NCBI RefSeq assembly: GCF_905171765.1
Contig: NW_024400012.1
Location: 18,930-82,929, forward strand
Source: Bufo bufo
Lineage: Eukaryota > Chordata > Amphibia > Anura > Bufonidae
DNA: 64,000 bases
Reading direction: 5' to 3'
In this document: piece by piece, positions 1-10,245 of the stretch
Layout of the letters: every line of letters starts with the position of its first letter
Numbering within the stretch: the stretch's first letter is position 1
Made by a program: the position numbers and the translations under genes
The notes under the pieces: model-generated
The model's database searches: none
What the model saw: only the letters and a program-made list of their open reading frames with translations
Told to the model about the DNA's origin: nothing

Positions 1-3000
1 TACCTCAAAATTTTAACTTTGGGGTTTTATAAGCTGTAAGCCATAATCATCCAAATTATAACAAATAAAAGCTTGAAATATCTCGCTTTGCATGTAATGA
101 GTCTCATATGTTAGTTTCACCTTTTAATTTGCATTACTGAAATAAATGAACTTTGCACGATATTCGAATTTTTCGAGTTTCACCTGTAGTAGATCAAATA
201 ATAATTGATGATGTACACTGAGCAAAGAGGAACCAAATTGGGAAACTGAAGACTGGAAATATGTTACTTGTCATTATGTTCTGCATAATGCTGATGCAAT
301 GATGGGAGTCACATAAGTCCCACTCACTTCACTAATACTATTTGGGCAGAACACTCCAAAATCAGTTTGCCTAATCACAAATAGTGAAGAGCGGCAGGGG
401 CAATATTCGAAGCCTGACAATCCTGGAGTCTGGTTAGGTAGGTGTGCTCTACTAACTATTTCACTGAATATTAACATCAACTTTTTCTCTGTCTTGGTCC
501 ACCAGAGATCCTTCAACTAACCCTTCACTGCCGTAGACCACGATGAATACTGGAATAAGATCCCACACAATCCTAGACCATCAGTTGTACTAATGGTAAT
601 GTTGAATATTTGATACCAATGATAGAAATTAGGTTGGTAGATGCTACAGCGGCTATAATATTATTAGTGATTATCATGGACAGAAAGGTAAAAAAGTGCC
701 GACTCCTTCTCTCAGACCAGCAATAAACAGTCTCTCATTAGTTACCGCTTATATAAATTACAGTCATACTTCATGTGCAGTGACTAGATGGGATTTTGTA
801 TGGATCTATGCTCATATATTCTTTTGCCGTGTGGGATAGAAAATACATCAAACCATTTAATTGTGCAGTAGAGAAATTTCTCTTTTTTCATTGCATCTTA
901 GTCTGTCCACACAGAGCAGCTTGCAAATGTACTAATGGCTGATGTCCGTAAGAAAAAAACATCCTAATTGTTGTAACGATAAAAACATTTTATGCGCTAC
1001 ACAAATCTTGAAAACAGACAACATTGAAGCCTTTAATCTCCAGGTCATTCTGTTGTGTTGTACACAAACCTCTTTAGATGTGCCACATGGTCCAGCACTG
1101 AGCCACAAGTTGGTATACAGGGTTTTGTCAGTTTAGGAAACCCACCAAGAGTGTCGCTCAATGTGGAGGACCTGTCCTATCCTAGATTACATGGACCTGC
1201 ATTGACCAGACAAAAAGGATCCCCACCAAGCCTTACTGTATCTTGCCACAAGTACTCTTGGGGAGATAGAGGGTGATAAAATAGAATAGGAAGAGAGAAG
1301 ATGATGACAGAAGACTAGAGATGAAAAAATGTCCTGAAATTCAATTCGATTGGCTCATTAGATTTGGGTCCGAATAACTTCAACCTGAATCGGAGTCAAA
1401 TTGTGTCCTGGCAAGTCACGTATTACACTCTGACATCTCCCTAGACTTTTTGTACCTCCTTTCAAGCCCAACACATCATTAGTAATGTCAAAGTAACAGC
1501 AGCATGTCTAGCGATGGGTAAATGCATGGCTGCATGGCTGCAGGTGGTAATGAACAATTCTTTAAAAATAAATTGTGGTGTTGGATTTCTTTAAGTTTTT
1601 TTTAAATAGTCCAAGTTCCTGCCACGGTGTGTACACGGACACCACCAGGGTCATTTGATCCTACTCATTTGTCTTTCTTGTCTTCCAATCTGTCTTCCAG
1701 TCTTCCAATCTGATTTTGAGAAATTCACCCAAATCCAATCACAAACAATCAAATTTGGTTTCAACCCACAATTGTGTAAAATTTGGGTTGCATTTGATTT
1801 CAACCAAACTGATTTGCTCATCACTACAGAAGATGATATAAAGAGCAGAAGGAGAAAGGAGAAAAAATAAAGGAGGAGCATGTGGATCCAAGGAGAAGGA
1901 TAACATGATTTAGATACCTACATTAGCAAAGGACTCTATTGTGTTCACTCATTTCTCTTAACAGATTGATTGCACTCTACATATGAAACCTTTGCGAGTC
2001 ATAACTAAACACAGAACAAGAAGATAATAAAACTTCAGATAAATTCAAATCCTAGGAGAATTGTTACATTGGCAGCTAGGCTCTGCCACTGGACTAATCT
2101 GTGGCCGTTTCTTGACAGCTGTGACATGAACTTGCCACCATAGGCCTCTCCTCCCTGCCCATAGAGAGCACATATGCTCCCTCTAGCTTTTAAAGGGCCA
2201 GCATGTGCATCCTGAATCACCCCAGATTATGGCTGGTCAAACCCAAGTATTAAGGCACCAACACCTATGGGAAGGTGCTTGAGCAATAGGCAGTCTAGCT
2301 TGCTAGTTGCCTGCAAAGGTGTGCTGTATTTGTTTGGCGGTGTGCAGATTTCTGCCTGTTTACCAGATTCTGATCCTCCGCTGCTTGACCTGACCAGTGC
2401 TTGACCTCCCTATTGACCCCTCACTTCCTGCCTTGACCTGGGGATGATTCCTAATACTCTGCCTGCCCTAAACTAGGCCTGTCCCTAACTACAATTCATC
2501 TCTCAACCATACTGAAACTACTTAAGGAGGTAGTGACTTGGTGGTTACCCTTCAGTGAAGTCCAGATCCCTATATAGGGGTTAAGGGGTGTAAACCAGGG
2601 GACTGTCAGAATAAGTCCCTTAGATTTAGCCAAAAGTAGAATCTGCTGGTTTACACCGTGGTTTCACACTCACTGCCATAACAAGAATGATGAAGCAAAA
2701 GATGACAGTGATATGATATGGAGCAGGAGAAAGAGGATTAAAAGTGGAGATAAGATGTTGTCTATAGAACAAGAGAAGAAGGATGAGAAAAAGAAAGGGT
2801 GGATTTTTAGAATGACAAATTACTGATTTTGTGTAGTCTATTCCCTAAAGGGTGGTCTTCACTTTGAATGGTCCCTTGGACAAAAAGCAGGTGATAAAGT
2901 GTCTCTAGTGATTAGTTATAATCCATGACAAAACCTGACAGAAAGTGTTACATTTCTCTGCAGTGCCTCCACAGGGGAATTTAAGTATTACACGGCGAGC

Positions 3001-3488
3001 ATTCAATTAAATGGGTTGTCTATGTAATGCAGAAGAGGAAAGCTTCTCCAGAGAGTGAGATGCTCTTTGTAACTGCACTCTGCTCAGTATCCTGAATATA
3101 GGACCAATCGTTCATATTAACTTAGAATTTCCTAACGGGTTACATGAAAATGGGTTGTTAAACTGGCAAACTGCTCAACGTCTTGTTTTTTTTGTCTTTA
3201 TTCTGAAAACATCTCATGTAACAATATCAGTTTTATACTCCATACAGAGTATAGGGACAAATTTGCTATGCCCGTAATTTCTTATGCTGGTTATAGCTGC
3301 TGGTGTAAGATGTGCCAATATGCCTCTTAATTATTCTGGTGCATTTCAGGAGGTCCATGTGTCAGAAACTCAAATCTATGCCAGTGAAGACCTGGTGTAA
3401 ATTTTTGGTGTAACCTATGCTCGTTTTTTTTTTTTTTTTTCATAAATAATCTCAAGACAATTGGACCATTTTAGAAAAAAGTGACAGT
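1..3488. other. AT-rich intergenic DNA with no recognised gene
   Basis: Only short reading frames without family resemblance occur here. There is a poly-T run near 3424-3440 just before the PLE insertion and a perfect 11-bp inverted repeat at 2588-2598 and 2646-2656. The stretch near 2220-2660 could be an old dispersed repeat, but I could not delimit it. I see no RNA gene or splice-supported exon. Confidence 0.5.
2588..2656. repeat. Short inverted repeat (11-bp arms)
   Basis: The arms GTGTAAACCAG (2588-2598) and CTGGTTTACAC (2646-2656) are exact reverse complements separated by 47 bases. Its role is unknown; it may be a remnant of a repeat end. Confidence 0.4.
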
Positions 3489-3502
3489 CATAGAGGAAAT
3501 GG
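3489..3502. repeat. Left target-site duplication of PLE-1
   Basis: The 14-mer CATAGAGGAAATGG is repeated exactly at 7507-7520. Its last two bases also belong to the palindrome arm. Confidence 0.85.
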
Positions 3503-3555
3503 TAATGTAGAAAGGAACAAGACAGCGGCACTCACCCGTGTGGAAAATCAGCAAC

Positions 3556-3561
3556 TTTATT
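3556..3561 (-). promoter_or_regulatory. Polyadenylation signal AATAAA of PLE-1 left copy
   Basis: TTTATT on the plus strand, the exact mirror of 7313-7318. Confidence 0.5.
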
Positions 3562-3623
3562 ATTCGGATGCTACATCAGGCAGGGGGCGGACAATTCAAA
3601 ACACACGCATTGATCAGCGGCGG

Positions 3624-3652
3624 CCGTTTCGCGCCAAATGCGCTTCTTCTGG
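3624..3652 (-). ncRNA. Hammerhead-ribozyme-like motif in the PLE-1 3' region (left copy)
   Basis: On the minus strand, CCAGAAGA is followed by a short GCGC/GCGC stem and then GAAAC. This matches the layout of hammerhead motifs known from PLEs (CUGAUGA - stem II - GAAA). Two of the seven core bases differ (A for U4 and U7), so activity is doubtful. Confidence 0.5.
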
Positions 3653-3858
3653 CTGTGCGTCAATGCGTGTCCACACATCACTCCTCTTAAATGCTGTTGC
3701 AGGCAGCTGTCAAGGATCGACAGATCAGGCTGCGTCAGCATCCAGGTGATGTGTTGATAAGGGAATACATTACAGACACAATATAAAAACAATGTACGTG
3801 CAAGAAACAAAGGAACATATACAAACTGCACAACAAAAAGCTTGGCATATTGAGACAT

Positions 3859-5460
3859 TCACAAAAATGGACTTAGATCGTTCCTATCATTAAGTCCCAA
3901 TTCCCCTAGGGCTTGTGTTCGCAATATCCATTTAGCCTCTCTCTGCAGGAGGAGGCGATGTCTATCTCCTCCCTGCAGAGGGGCGGACACAGTTTCAAGG
4001 CCAGAAAAAGAGACACAACTCGTGTCACTGTCATGGGCACTCCTGATATGTTCTATAAACCTGGGACAACCTCTCCCTGTCTTGATAGAATTGAAATGTT
4101 CTCTCACTCGTTCGAACAGGCATCTGATAGTTTTACCGATGTAAAAACGCCCACATGTGCACAATAATAAATATACTAAATAAGTACTGCGGCAGTTAAT
4201 AAAGGTATTGACAGTGTGCCTGATACCAGCAAATTCAATACTCTTTTTCTGTGAATTATTAGTGCACAGTGAGCAATTTCCACACCTGTAATTGCCTTTT
4301 GGCAAATTGCTTTTTAGCCAATTTTTGCTCTTCTCTTTCTGTAGCCTACTCCTAACAAGCTTGTCCTTGATAGTGTGACTCCTTCTGAAGGAGATGAGGG
4401 GTCTCTGTCCTGTCAGCTCGTTAAGAGTTGCGTCCCTCCTCAAAACGTCCCAGTTCTTAAATATGACAGACCGGATGCGATCTGCCATTGGACTGTATTT
4501 GAAGGAGAACGCAAATCTAGCACCCTTAGCTGGATCAATGCCCCCATCCTTCTTTTTATTGCCACTATTCAAAAGGCACTCCTGTGAGAAATTATCCTCC
4601 ACTCTTTTCATATCTCTGCTCAATACTTCTTCAGGGTAACCCCTCTTTATTAAGCGTTGTCTGAGATCATCAGCCTGTCTATGGTAACCACTGTTTCTGC
4701 TATTGATGCGTCTCAACCTAATGAACTGCCCGTATGGTACGGCCTTTTTAACACTCCGTGGATGGAAGCTGTCATGGTGGAGCAAGGAGTTGGTCGCCGT
4801 GGGCTTGCGAAACCCCTTCGTGACCAACTCGTCGCCTTCCACCAGGACAGCCACATCCAGGAACTCCAACCTATTTCCTCCAAAATTCATGGTGAAGGTC
4901 ATGCCCATGTCATTTTTGTTCACGTAATCAACAAATTCTTTGCAATCTTTTTCTGTACCCTCCCAGACTATAAAAACGTCATCCACATAACGTAAGTAAA
5001 CTTTCAATTTAGAAAGAAAAGGGTTAGTGACAGAGTAAATATACCTGTCTTCAAGTCTGGCGAGGTATATATAAGCAAAGGTGCAGGAGACGGGGGTCCC
5101 CATTGCCGTACCGAGCTTTTGTCTAAACCAGTCGTCACCAAATTGGAAAAAATTGTTCATCAAAATGAACCTCAACACCTCCCCAACAAACTCACAGTAT
5201 ACAGGGCCCTTACCCACGTTCGCCACGATGTCGAGGATAGCCTCAACACCCGCATCATGAGGGATGCGGGTGTAGAGGCTTTCCACATCGAGTGATAGGA
5301 GTTGGTAATCCTTCTGCCAGTAGATTTCCTTCAGGGCCAACAGAAAATCATTAGTGTCCCTGAGATAGGCAGGGGCGCTGCTGAGTACTGGTCTTAGAAG
5401 CCACTCCAAATACTTGGATAAAGGCTCAGTCACTGAGCCAATCCCCGAGCCTTTATCCAA
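3859..5460 (-). CDS. PLE reverse transcriptase / GIY-YIG endonuclease, left copy, 5'-truncated
   Basis: The frame encodes the C-terminal part of a PLE polyprotein used for target-primed reverse transcription. Counting from the TTG at 5460, RT motif A (DVESLYT) lies near residue 58, the MGTPVSCTFA motif near 120-129 and the catalytic YVDD near 158-161. A PLE-type FRKPTATNSLLHH segment follows, then a cysteine-containing linker (CGNCSLC). The GIY-YIG domain is near 425-505 (YLVYLLLC...FYIGKT). The first residues come from the opposite arm; true PLE sequence starts near GIGSVTEPLSK, so the N-terminal third is missing and there is no ATG. It differs from the right copy at about seven residues, including N-to-Y in the FANIYLA motif (here FAYIYLA). 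The frame is open to its normal stop. Confidence 0.88.
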   Translation of the reverse strand: MDKGSGIGSVTEPLSKYLEWLLRPVLSSAPAYLRDTNDFLLALKEIYWQKDYQLLSLDVESLYTRIPHDAGVEAILDIVANVGKGPVYCEFVGEVLRFILMNNFFQFGDDWFRQKLGTAMGTPVSCTFAYIYLARLEDRYIYSVTNPFLSKLKVYLRYVDDVFIVWEGTEKDCKEFVDYVNKNDMGMTFTMNFGGNRLEFLDVAVLVEGDELVTKGFRKPTATNSLLHHDSFHPRSVKKAVPYGQFIRLRRINSRNSGYHRQADDLRQRLIKRGYPEEVLSRDMKRVEDNFSQECLLNSGNKKKDGGIDPAKGARFAFSFKYSPMADRIRSVIFKNWDVLRRDATLNELTGQRPLISFRRSHTIKDKLVRSRLQKEKSKNWLKSNLPKGNYRCGNCSLCTNNSQKKSIEFAGIRHTVNTFINCRSTYLVYLLLCTCGRFYIGKTIRCLFERVREHFNSIKTGRGCPRFIEHIRSAHDSDTSCVSFSGLETVSAPLQGGDRHRLLLQREAKWILRTQALGELGLNDRNDLSPFL

Positions 5461-7015
5461 GTATTTGGAGTGGCTTCTAAGACCAGTACTCAGCAGCGCC
5501 CCTGCCTATCTCATGGACACTAATGATTTTCTGTTGGCCCTGAAGGAAATCTACTGGCAGAAGGATTACCAACTCCTATCACTCGATGTGGAGAGCCTCT
5601 ACACCCGCATCCCTCATGATGCGGGTGTTGAGGCTATCCTCGACATCGTGGCGAACGTGGGTAAGGGCCCTGTATACTGTGAGTTTGTTGGGGAGGCGTT
5701 GAGGTTCATTTTGATGAACAATTTTTTCCAATTTGGTGACGACTGGTTTAGACAAAAGCTCGGTACGGCAATGGGGACCCCCGTCTCCTGCACCTTTGCT
5801 AATATATACCTCGCCAGACTTGAAGACAGGTATATTTACTCTGTCAATAACCCTTTTCTTTCTAAATTGAAAGTTTACTTACGTTATGTGGATGACGTTT
5901 TTATAGTCTGGGAGGGTACAGAAAAAGATTGCAAAGAATTTGTTGATTACGTGAACAAAAATGACATGGGCATGACCTTCACCATGAATTTTGGAGGAAA
6001 TAGGTTGGAGTTCCTGGATGTGGCTGTCCTGGTGGAAGGCGACGAGTTGGTCACGAAGGGGTTTCGCAAGCCCACGGCGACCAACTCCTTGCTCCACCAT
6101 GACAGCTTCCATCCACGGAGTGTTAAAAAGGCCGTACCATACGGGCAGTTCATTAGGTTGAGACGCATCAATAGCAGAAACAGTGGTTACCATAGACAGG
6201 CTGATGATCTCAGACAACGCTTAATAAAGAGGGGTTACCCTGAAGAAGTATTGAGCAGAGATATGAAAAGAGTGGAGAATAATTTCTCACAGGAGTGCCT
6301 TTTGAATAGTGGCAAAAAAAATAAGGATGGGGGCATTGATCCAGCTAAGGGTGCTAGATTTGCGTTCTCCTTCAAATACAGTCCAATGGCAGATCGCATC
6401 CGGTCTGTCATATTTAAGAACTGGGACGTTTTGAGGAGGGACGCAACTCTTAACGAGCTGACAGGACAGAGACCCCTCATCTCCTTCAGAAGGAGTCACA
6501 CTATCAAGGACAAGCTTGTTAGGAGTAGGCTACAGAAAGAGAAGAGCAAAAATTGGCTAAAAAGCAATTTGCCAAAAGGCAATTACAGGTGTGGAAATTG
6601 CTCACTGTGCACTAATAATTCACAGAAAAAGAGTATTGAATTTGCTGGTATCAGGCACACTGTCAATACCTTTATTAACTGCCGCAGTACTTATTTAGTA
6701 TATTTATTATTGTGCACATGTGGGCGTTTTTACATCGGTAAAACTATCAGATGCCTGTTCGAACGAGTGAGAGAACATTTCAATTCTATCAAGACAGGGA
6801 AAGGTTGTCCCAGGTTTATAGAACATATCAGGAGTGCCCATGACAGTGACACGAGTTGTGTCTCTTTTTCTGGCCTTGAAACTGTGTCCGCCCCTCTGCA
6901 GGGAGGAGATAGACATCGCCTCCTCCTGCAGAGAGAGGCTAAATGGATATTGCGAACACAAGCCCTAGGGGAATTGGGACTTAATGATAGGAACGATCTA
7001 AGTCCATTTTTGTGA
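5414..7015 (+). CDS. PLE reverse transcriptase / GIY-YIG endonuclease, right copy, 5'-truncated
   Basis: Mirror image of the left copy, also 533 codons from a TTG that lies in the other arm. RT motifs A (D58), B (MGTPVSCTFANIYLA, about 120-134) and C (YVDD, 158-161) are present with their acidic residues. So are the PLE-type FRKPTATN block, the CxxC linker and a GIY-YIG domain near 425-505 with the FYIGKT motif. Authentic element sequence begins at about 5447 (EPLSKYLEW), a few codons short of the left copy. The full-length family protein should have several hundred more residues at the N-terminus, so this copy alone is unlikely to be functional. The coding part is otherwise undamaged, which suggests a recent insertion. 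Confidence 0.88.
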   Translation: MDKGSVTEPIPEPLSKYLEWLLRPVLSSAPAYLMDTNDFLLALKEIYWQKDYQLLSLDVESLYTRIPHDAGVEAILDIVANVGKGPVYCEFVGEALRFILMNNFFQFGDDWFRQKLGTAMGTPVSCTFANIYLARLEDRYIYSVNNPFLSKLKVYLRYVDDVFIVWEGTEKDCKEFVDYVNKNDMGMTFTMNFGGNRLEFLDVAVLVEGDELVTKGFRKPTATNSLLHHDSFHPRSVKKAVPYGQFIRLRRINSRNSGYHRQADDLRQRLIKRGYPEEVLSRDMKRVENNFSQECLLNSGKKNKDGGIDPAKGARFAFSFKYSPMADRIRSVIFKNWDVLRRDATLNELTGQRPLISFRRSHTIKDKLVRSRLQKEKSKNWLKSNLPKGNYRCGNCSLCTNNSQKKSIEFAGIRHTVNTFINCRSTYLVYLLLCTCGRFYIGKTIRCLFERVREHFNSIKTGKGCPRFIEHIRSAHDSDTSCVSFSGLETVSAPLQGGDRHRLLLQREAKWILRTQALGELGLNDRNDLSPFL

Positions 7016-7221
7016 ATGTCTCAATATGCCAAGCTTTTTGTTGTGCAGTTTGTATATGTTCCTTTGTTTCTTGCACGTACATTGTTTTTATATTGTGTCT
7101 GTAATGTATTCCCTTATCAACACATCACCTGGATGCTGACGCAGCCTGATCTGTCGATCCTTGACAGCTGCCTGCGCCAGCATTTAAGAGGAGTGATGTG
7201 TGGACACGCATTGACGCACAG

Positions 7222-7250
7222 CCAGAAGAAGCGCATTTGGCGCGAAACGG
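7222..7250 (+). ncRNA. Hammerhead-ribozyme-like motif in the PLE-1 3' region (right copy)
   Basis: Same motif as at 3624-3652 on the plus strand: CCAGAAGA, stem II GCGC...GCGC, then GAAACGG. It lies between the endonuclease stop codon and the AATAAA at 7313, where PLE hammerheads are expected. The core deviates at two positions. Confidence 0.5.
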
Positions 7251-7312
7251 CCGCCGCTGATCAATGCGTGTGTTTTGAATTGTCCGCCCCCTGCCTGATG
7301 TAGCATCCGAAT

Positions 7313-7318
7313 AATAAA
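7313..7318 (+). promoter_or_regulatory. Polyadenylation signal AATAAA of PLE-1 right copy
   Basis: AATAAA lies about 300 bases after the ORF stop and just after the hammerhead-like motif. The mirror copy lies at 3556-3561 on the minus strand. Confidence 0.5.
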
Positions 7319-7373
7319 GTTGCTGATTTTCCACACGGGTGAGTGCCGCTGTCTTGTTCCTTTCTACATTACC

Positions 7374-7506
7374 GTGATTCTTGCATCTCGCTTCTACAGC
7401 TGAGCACCGCCGACCGTGTGGGTCCTCTCCAGCCATATACAGCGTCCTTCTCCTCGTGTATTCAGCCGGAGCAGTGGTGCCGCCCCCTATCTTATTCGTT
7501 ACATTG
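7374..7506 (+). mobile_element. Extra 3' extension present only on the right PLE-1 copy
   Basis: These 133 bases lie between the end of the palindrome arm and the right target duplication and have no counterpart on the left. They are GC-richer than the flanks and follow the element in its own 3' direction. They may be the rest of the PLE terminal repeat, or the start of a next tandem unit. No gene is seen. Confidence 0.55.
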
Positions 7507-7520
7507 CATAGAGGAAATGG
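7507..7520. repeat. Right target-site duplication of PLE-1
   Basis: Exact copy of the 14-mer at 3489-3502. Confidence 0.85.
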
Positions 7521-8439
7521 GTTAACAGTTTTAAACATTTGCACCAAAGGAGACTTGCACAAACATTTACAACTCTTTCTGCATCAGCCTTCATAAATTA
7601 ACCCCATAAAGTCTTTATAGAAGTCATAGCCAAGAATAAAATAAGTAAATGATTCTTAAGGATAAAGAAAATAAAGCATTCAGTCATCATCATTATTTGG
7701 TCATAGGGTACATCAGCAAATACAGAAATCTACATCAATTGTCTCCAATGACATTCTGAGCTTGAAGCCCCATTGTCCATTTCTCCTCATATTTTACATA
7801 TAAATATAGAAAAATTACTTCAAAAGGACCTTGACCATCCGCTTCCTTGCTGCAAAATTCATTCCAACAGTTCAGAACTCAAAAAAGGAGGTTACAGAAC
7901 AAAATGAGGATGAACATGCATTAAAGTGATTAATTTAAATCTCACATGAAATGCACTTCATATATAAAAGAAGGGAAATGCTGAATTCTCCATCTATTAT
8001 CTCAATTGTAATACATTTTCCATTAACATTTGTCCATATTTTGCAATCTCTTTATAAAGATGATGATAAGAGCTTGTTCAAAATTGAGAAGAGATGCCGG
8101 AATAAAAATCAACCAAATTAAACTCCTTGTGAACTCATTTCATTGGTAAATTAAAGACAAAGTAAAATGATTTCTGTATTGTTTAGTTATGAAAATGGCT
8201 CTGGACAAAAGGATAGCAATTTAGCCAAATATTAAACCTGGCACATCATTTGTGAACATTTTTAGGCCACTGTATTAACAATAAAATATGAAGCTGGATT
8301 GTGCGGGACTCACGCTAATGTGCAGCTTATTTGAAATGTAACATAAATGTTCCCAAAAGTACTGATTTGTATTACTGAATGAATGTAGAAAATCAAACTC
8401 ACTAGACACTGCCACAGAAGAATTGCTAAGGCTCAGTTT
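7521..8439. other. AT-rich intergenic DNA
   Basis: No coding potential, repeat unit or RNA gene recognised. It is the native flank right of the PLE-1 insertion. Confidence 0.5.
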
Positions 8440-9003
8440 AGAGGATTTAGGGAAAGGAGGGAGTGGAAGAAAAGAAAATACAAAGAGAGGAAGGGAGAAA
8501 AAAGATAGAAAGGGAGAGAGGAAGAAAGGATGAAGAATGAGGGGGGAAGGAGGGAGGGAGGGAGTGAGAAAGGATGGATGGGAGGAAAGAAAATTAGAAG
8601 GGAGGAGGGAAGGAAAGAGAAGGGAAGGAAATGTAAGAAAAGGAAATAAAAATTTAGCAAATAAAAAGATAATACAAAGAGGGAAGGGAAAAGAGAAAAG
8701 GGAGAAGTTTGAAAAGACAAACGGAACATAATCACAAAGTAAGGGAAGACAAGAAAAAGAATGGAGTGTAAAAGAAGGACAGATATGAGAAGGAAAGAAA
8801 AGGAATGGAAGTAAAGGGAAAGCAAGGAAGGAAAGAAAAGTTGAGATAATAAGGATGGATAGGAGGGAAAAGAAAGGAACTGGAGGAAAGAAATGGGGGA
8901 AAGATGGAAGTAAATGGAACAAAGGATAATGAAAGGTAGTGAAAGGAAAAGGAAGAGAATGAAAATGAAGACTGGGAAAAAAAAAAGAGTGAAGGAAACA
9001 GAA
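8440..9003 (+). repeat. Polypurine low-complexity tract, left part
   Basis: The plus strand is almost entirely A and G (GGAAG, GAAAG, GGGA runs) for about 560 bases. The complementary strand gives long Phe/Ser/Leu/Pro frames that are compositional artefacts. It continues at 9290-9950 beyond the inserted MITE. Confidence 0.85.
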
Positions 9004-9006
9004 TAA

Positions 9007-9286
9007 GGCTACATGCACACGACCATTGTGTGTTTTGCAGTCCGCAATTTGCAGAACGGCACCGACAGCCATTGATATAACTGCCTATTCTTGTCCGCAA
9101 AACGGACAAGAATAGGACAGGTTATATTTTTTTTTGTGGGGGCACGGAACGGAGCAACGGATGCGGACAGCACACTGAGTGCTGTCCGCATCTTTTGCGG
9201 CCCCATTTAAGTGAATGGGTCTGCATCCGAGCCGCAAAAACTGCGGCTCGGATGCGGACCAAAACAACGGCTGTGTACATGAGGCC
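9007..9286. mobile_element. Harbinger-type MITE (280 bp) with TAA target duplication
   Basis: TAA flanks the element at 9004-9006 and 9287-9289. The ends GGCTACATGCACAC and, in reverse complement, GGCCTCATGTACAC form an imperfect terminal inverted repeat. The interior is strongly self-complementary: TTGTCCGCAAAACGGACAA near 9093, GATGCGGACAGCA/TGCTGTCCGCATC, and GGCTCGGATGCGGACC near the right end. A 3-bp TWA target is the PIF/Harbinger signature. There is no coding sequence. Confidence 0.7.
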
Positions 9287-9289
9287 TAA

Positions 9290-9950
9290 GAAAGAGTTTG
9301 AGAAAGCAAAGAGAATGTCAAGGTAAGGGAAGACAAAGGGGAGGGGGGTAAGCATTACCAGGCTTTCCAGCCCCTTATGTAGGTGAATAAGGGAAATTGA
9401 TGCAAAAAAAATGTAATGGAAAAAATAGTGCAAAACAAAGGGAAGCAAGAAAGAAAAGGAAAAGAAGAAAAATAAGGAAAAGAAAGTATGGAAGAGTTTG
9501 AGAAGGCAAATGGAACATAAAGACAAGGTAAGAGGAGGCATGAAAAGGAATTAGATTCAAATTAAAGAGGGTGTAGGACAGCGAGAGCAAATGAAATAGA
9601 AATAAAAAAGAAAGGAAAGAATGTTACATAAAGAAGGCACAGATAGGAGAGTGAAAAGAAGGAAATAATGGAAGCTCAAGAAATGAAAGTAAAGAAAAAG
9701 GAATGAAAATAAGAGAAGGATGGGTAAGGGGAAATAAAGAGGATACAGAAAATGCTAGAGTGTGAAAAGAAAGCCAAAGGAAGGATAGGAAGGAAGGAAG
9801 GAAGGAAGGAAGGAAGGGAAAGATGGATAGGAACCACTAATATAGGAAGATACAAAAAGGAGGGAATTTAATAAAAAAAAATTGGTATGACAGAAGATAT
9901 GGCAAGGAATAGAGTTGGAAGAAATGGTAAGAGTTTCCTGATGAAATTAC
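9290..9950 (+). repeat. Polypurine low-complexity tract, right part
   Basis: A/G-rich continuation of 8440-9003, interrupted by pyrimidines only near 9350-9420. It includes a (GGAA)n microsatellite at about 9785-9818. No gene. Confidence 0.8.
9785..9818 (+). repeat. (GGAA)n microsatellite
   Basis: About eight uninterrupted GGAA repeats inside the polypurine tract. Confidence 0.85.
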
Positions 9951-10237
9951 AATTATGGATCATCTTTTCTTAGATCTCTGCATTGTTCCATTCTTCTGTT
10001 ATTCCTGCTGGAAACGTATCAATAAATTGACAAGTCACAATAACAAAGAGGGTGTCCCTATACAGTCTGATACTGTCAGCAGTGATAAGATAACATCAGG
10101 ATGTACACAGAGACACAAACCCCAAATGGTAAAATGCAGCTCTCAATTTATCCTTAAAGAGCTGATAGGTCTTCTATAATCAACCCACATTAACTCCAGG
10201 CTCACAAATTTTGAGAATTCATACTCCTGTGGTATAG

Positions 10238-10245
10238 ACTGGTAT
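10238..10245. repeat. hAT-1 left target-site duplication
   Basis: ACTGGTAT, repeated exactly at 37536-37543. Confidence 0.8.

Larger units (their letters stand above)
3501..5427 (-). repeat. Left arm of the 1.93-kb PLE palindrome
   Basis: Reverse complement of 5447-7373. The alignment keeps register from the outer end (TTTCTACATTACC in the element's sense) to the inner end. Only scattered substitutions were seen, giving about seven amino-acid changes. Confidence 0.88.
5447..7373 (+). repeat. Right arm of the 1.93-kb PLE palindrome
   Basis: Inverted copy of 3501-5427. The 19-bp spacer at 5428-5446 is natural element sequence continuing the left copy (codons for GIGSVTEP), so the right copy is the more truncated one. 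Confidence 0.88.
3489..7520. mobile_element. Head-to-head Penelope-like element pair (PLE-1) with one 14-bp target duplication
   Basis: The 14-mer CATAGAGGAAATGG occurs at 3489-3502 and 7507-7520 and brackets the whole structure. Inside, the left arm (3501-5427) and right arm (5447-7373) are reverse complements with an exact constant coordinate sum of 10,874, so the arms carry no net length difference. A 19-bp spacer (5428-5446) separates them. Each arm holds the 3' 1.9 kb of a PLE: RT core, GIY-YIG endonuclease, 3' untranslated region, hammerhead-like motif and AATAAA signal. Both outer ends are therefore 3' ends and both copies are 5' truncated at nearly the same point. One shared target duplication indicates a single integration. 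PLEs are known for inverted arrangements, but this symmetry is unusually clean. Confidence 0.9.

Noticed and set aside
1314..1360. hAT-like terminus (TAGAGATGAAAAAATG)
   Set aside because: Only about nine bases match the hAT ends and no partner end or duplication was found.
5414..5460. Reading the TTG codons at the palindrome centre as true PLE starts
   Set aside because: Each TTG lies in the opposite arm and the first residues are antisense-derived; both proteins are 5'-truncated.
3859..7015. Twin priming (5' inversion) as origin of the PLE palindrome
   Set aside because: Twin priming inverts the 5' part of one copy, whereas here both copies have complete 3' ends.
8275..9072. 265-codon minus-strand frame rich in Phe, Ser and Leu
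   Set aside because: It is the complement of the polypurine tract; the composition explains the open frame and no motif is present.
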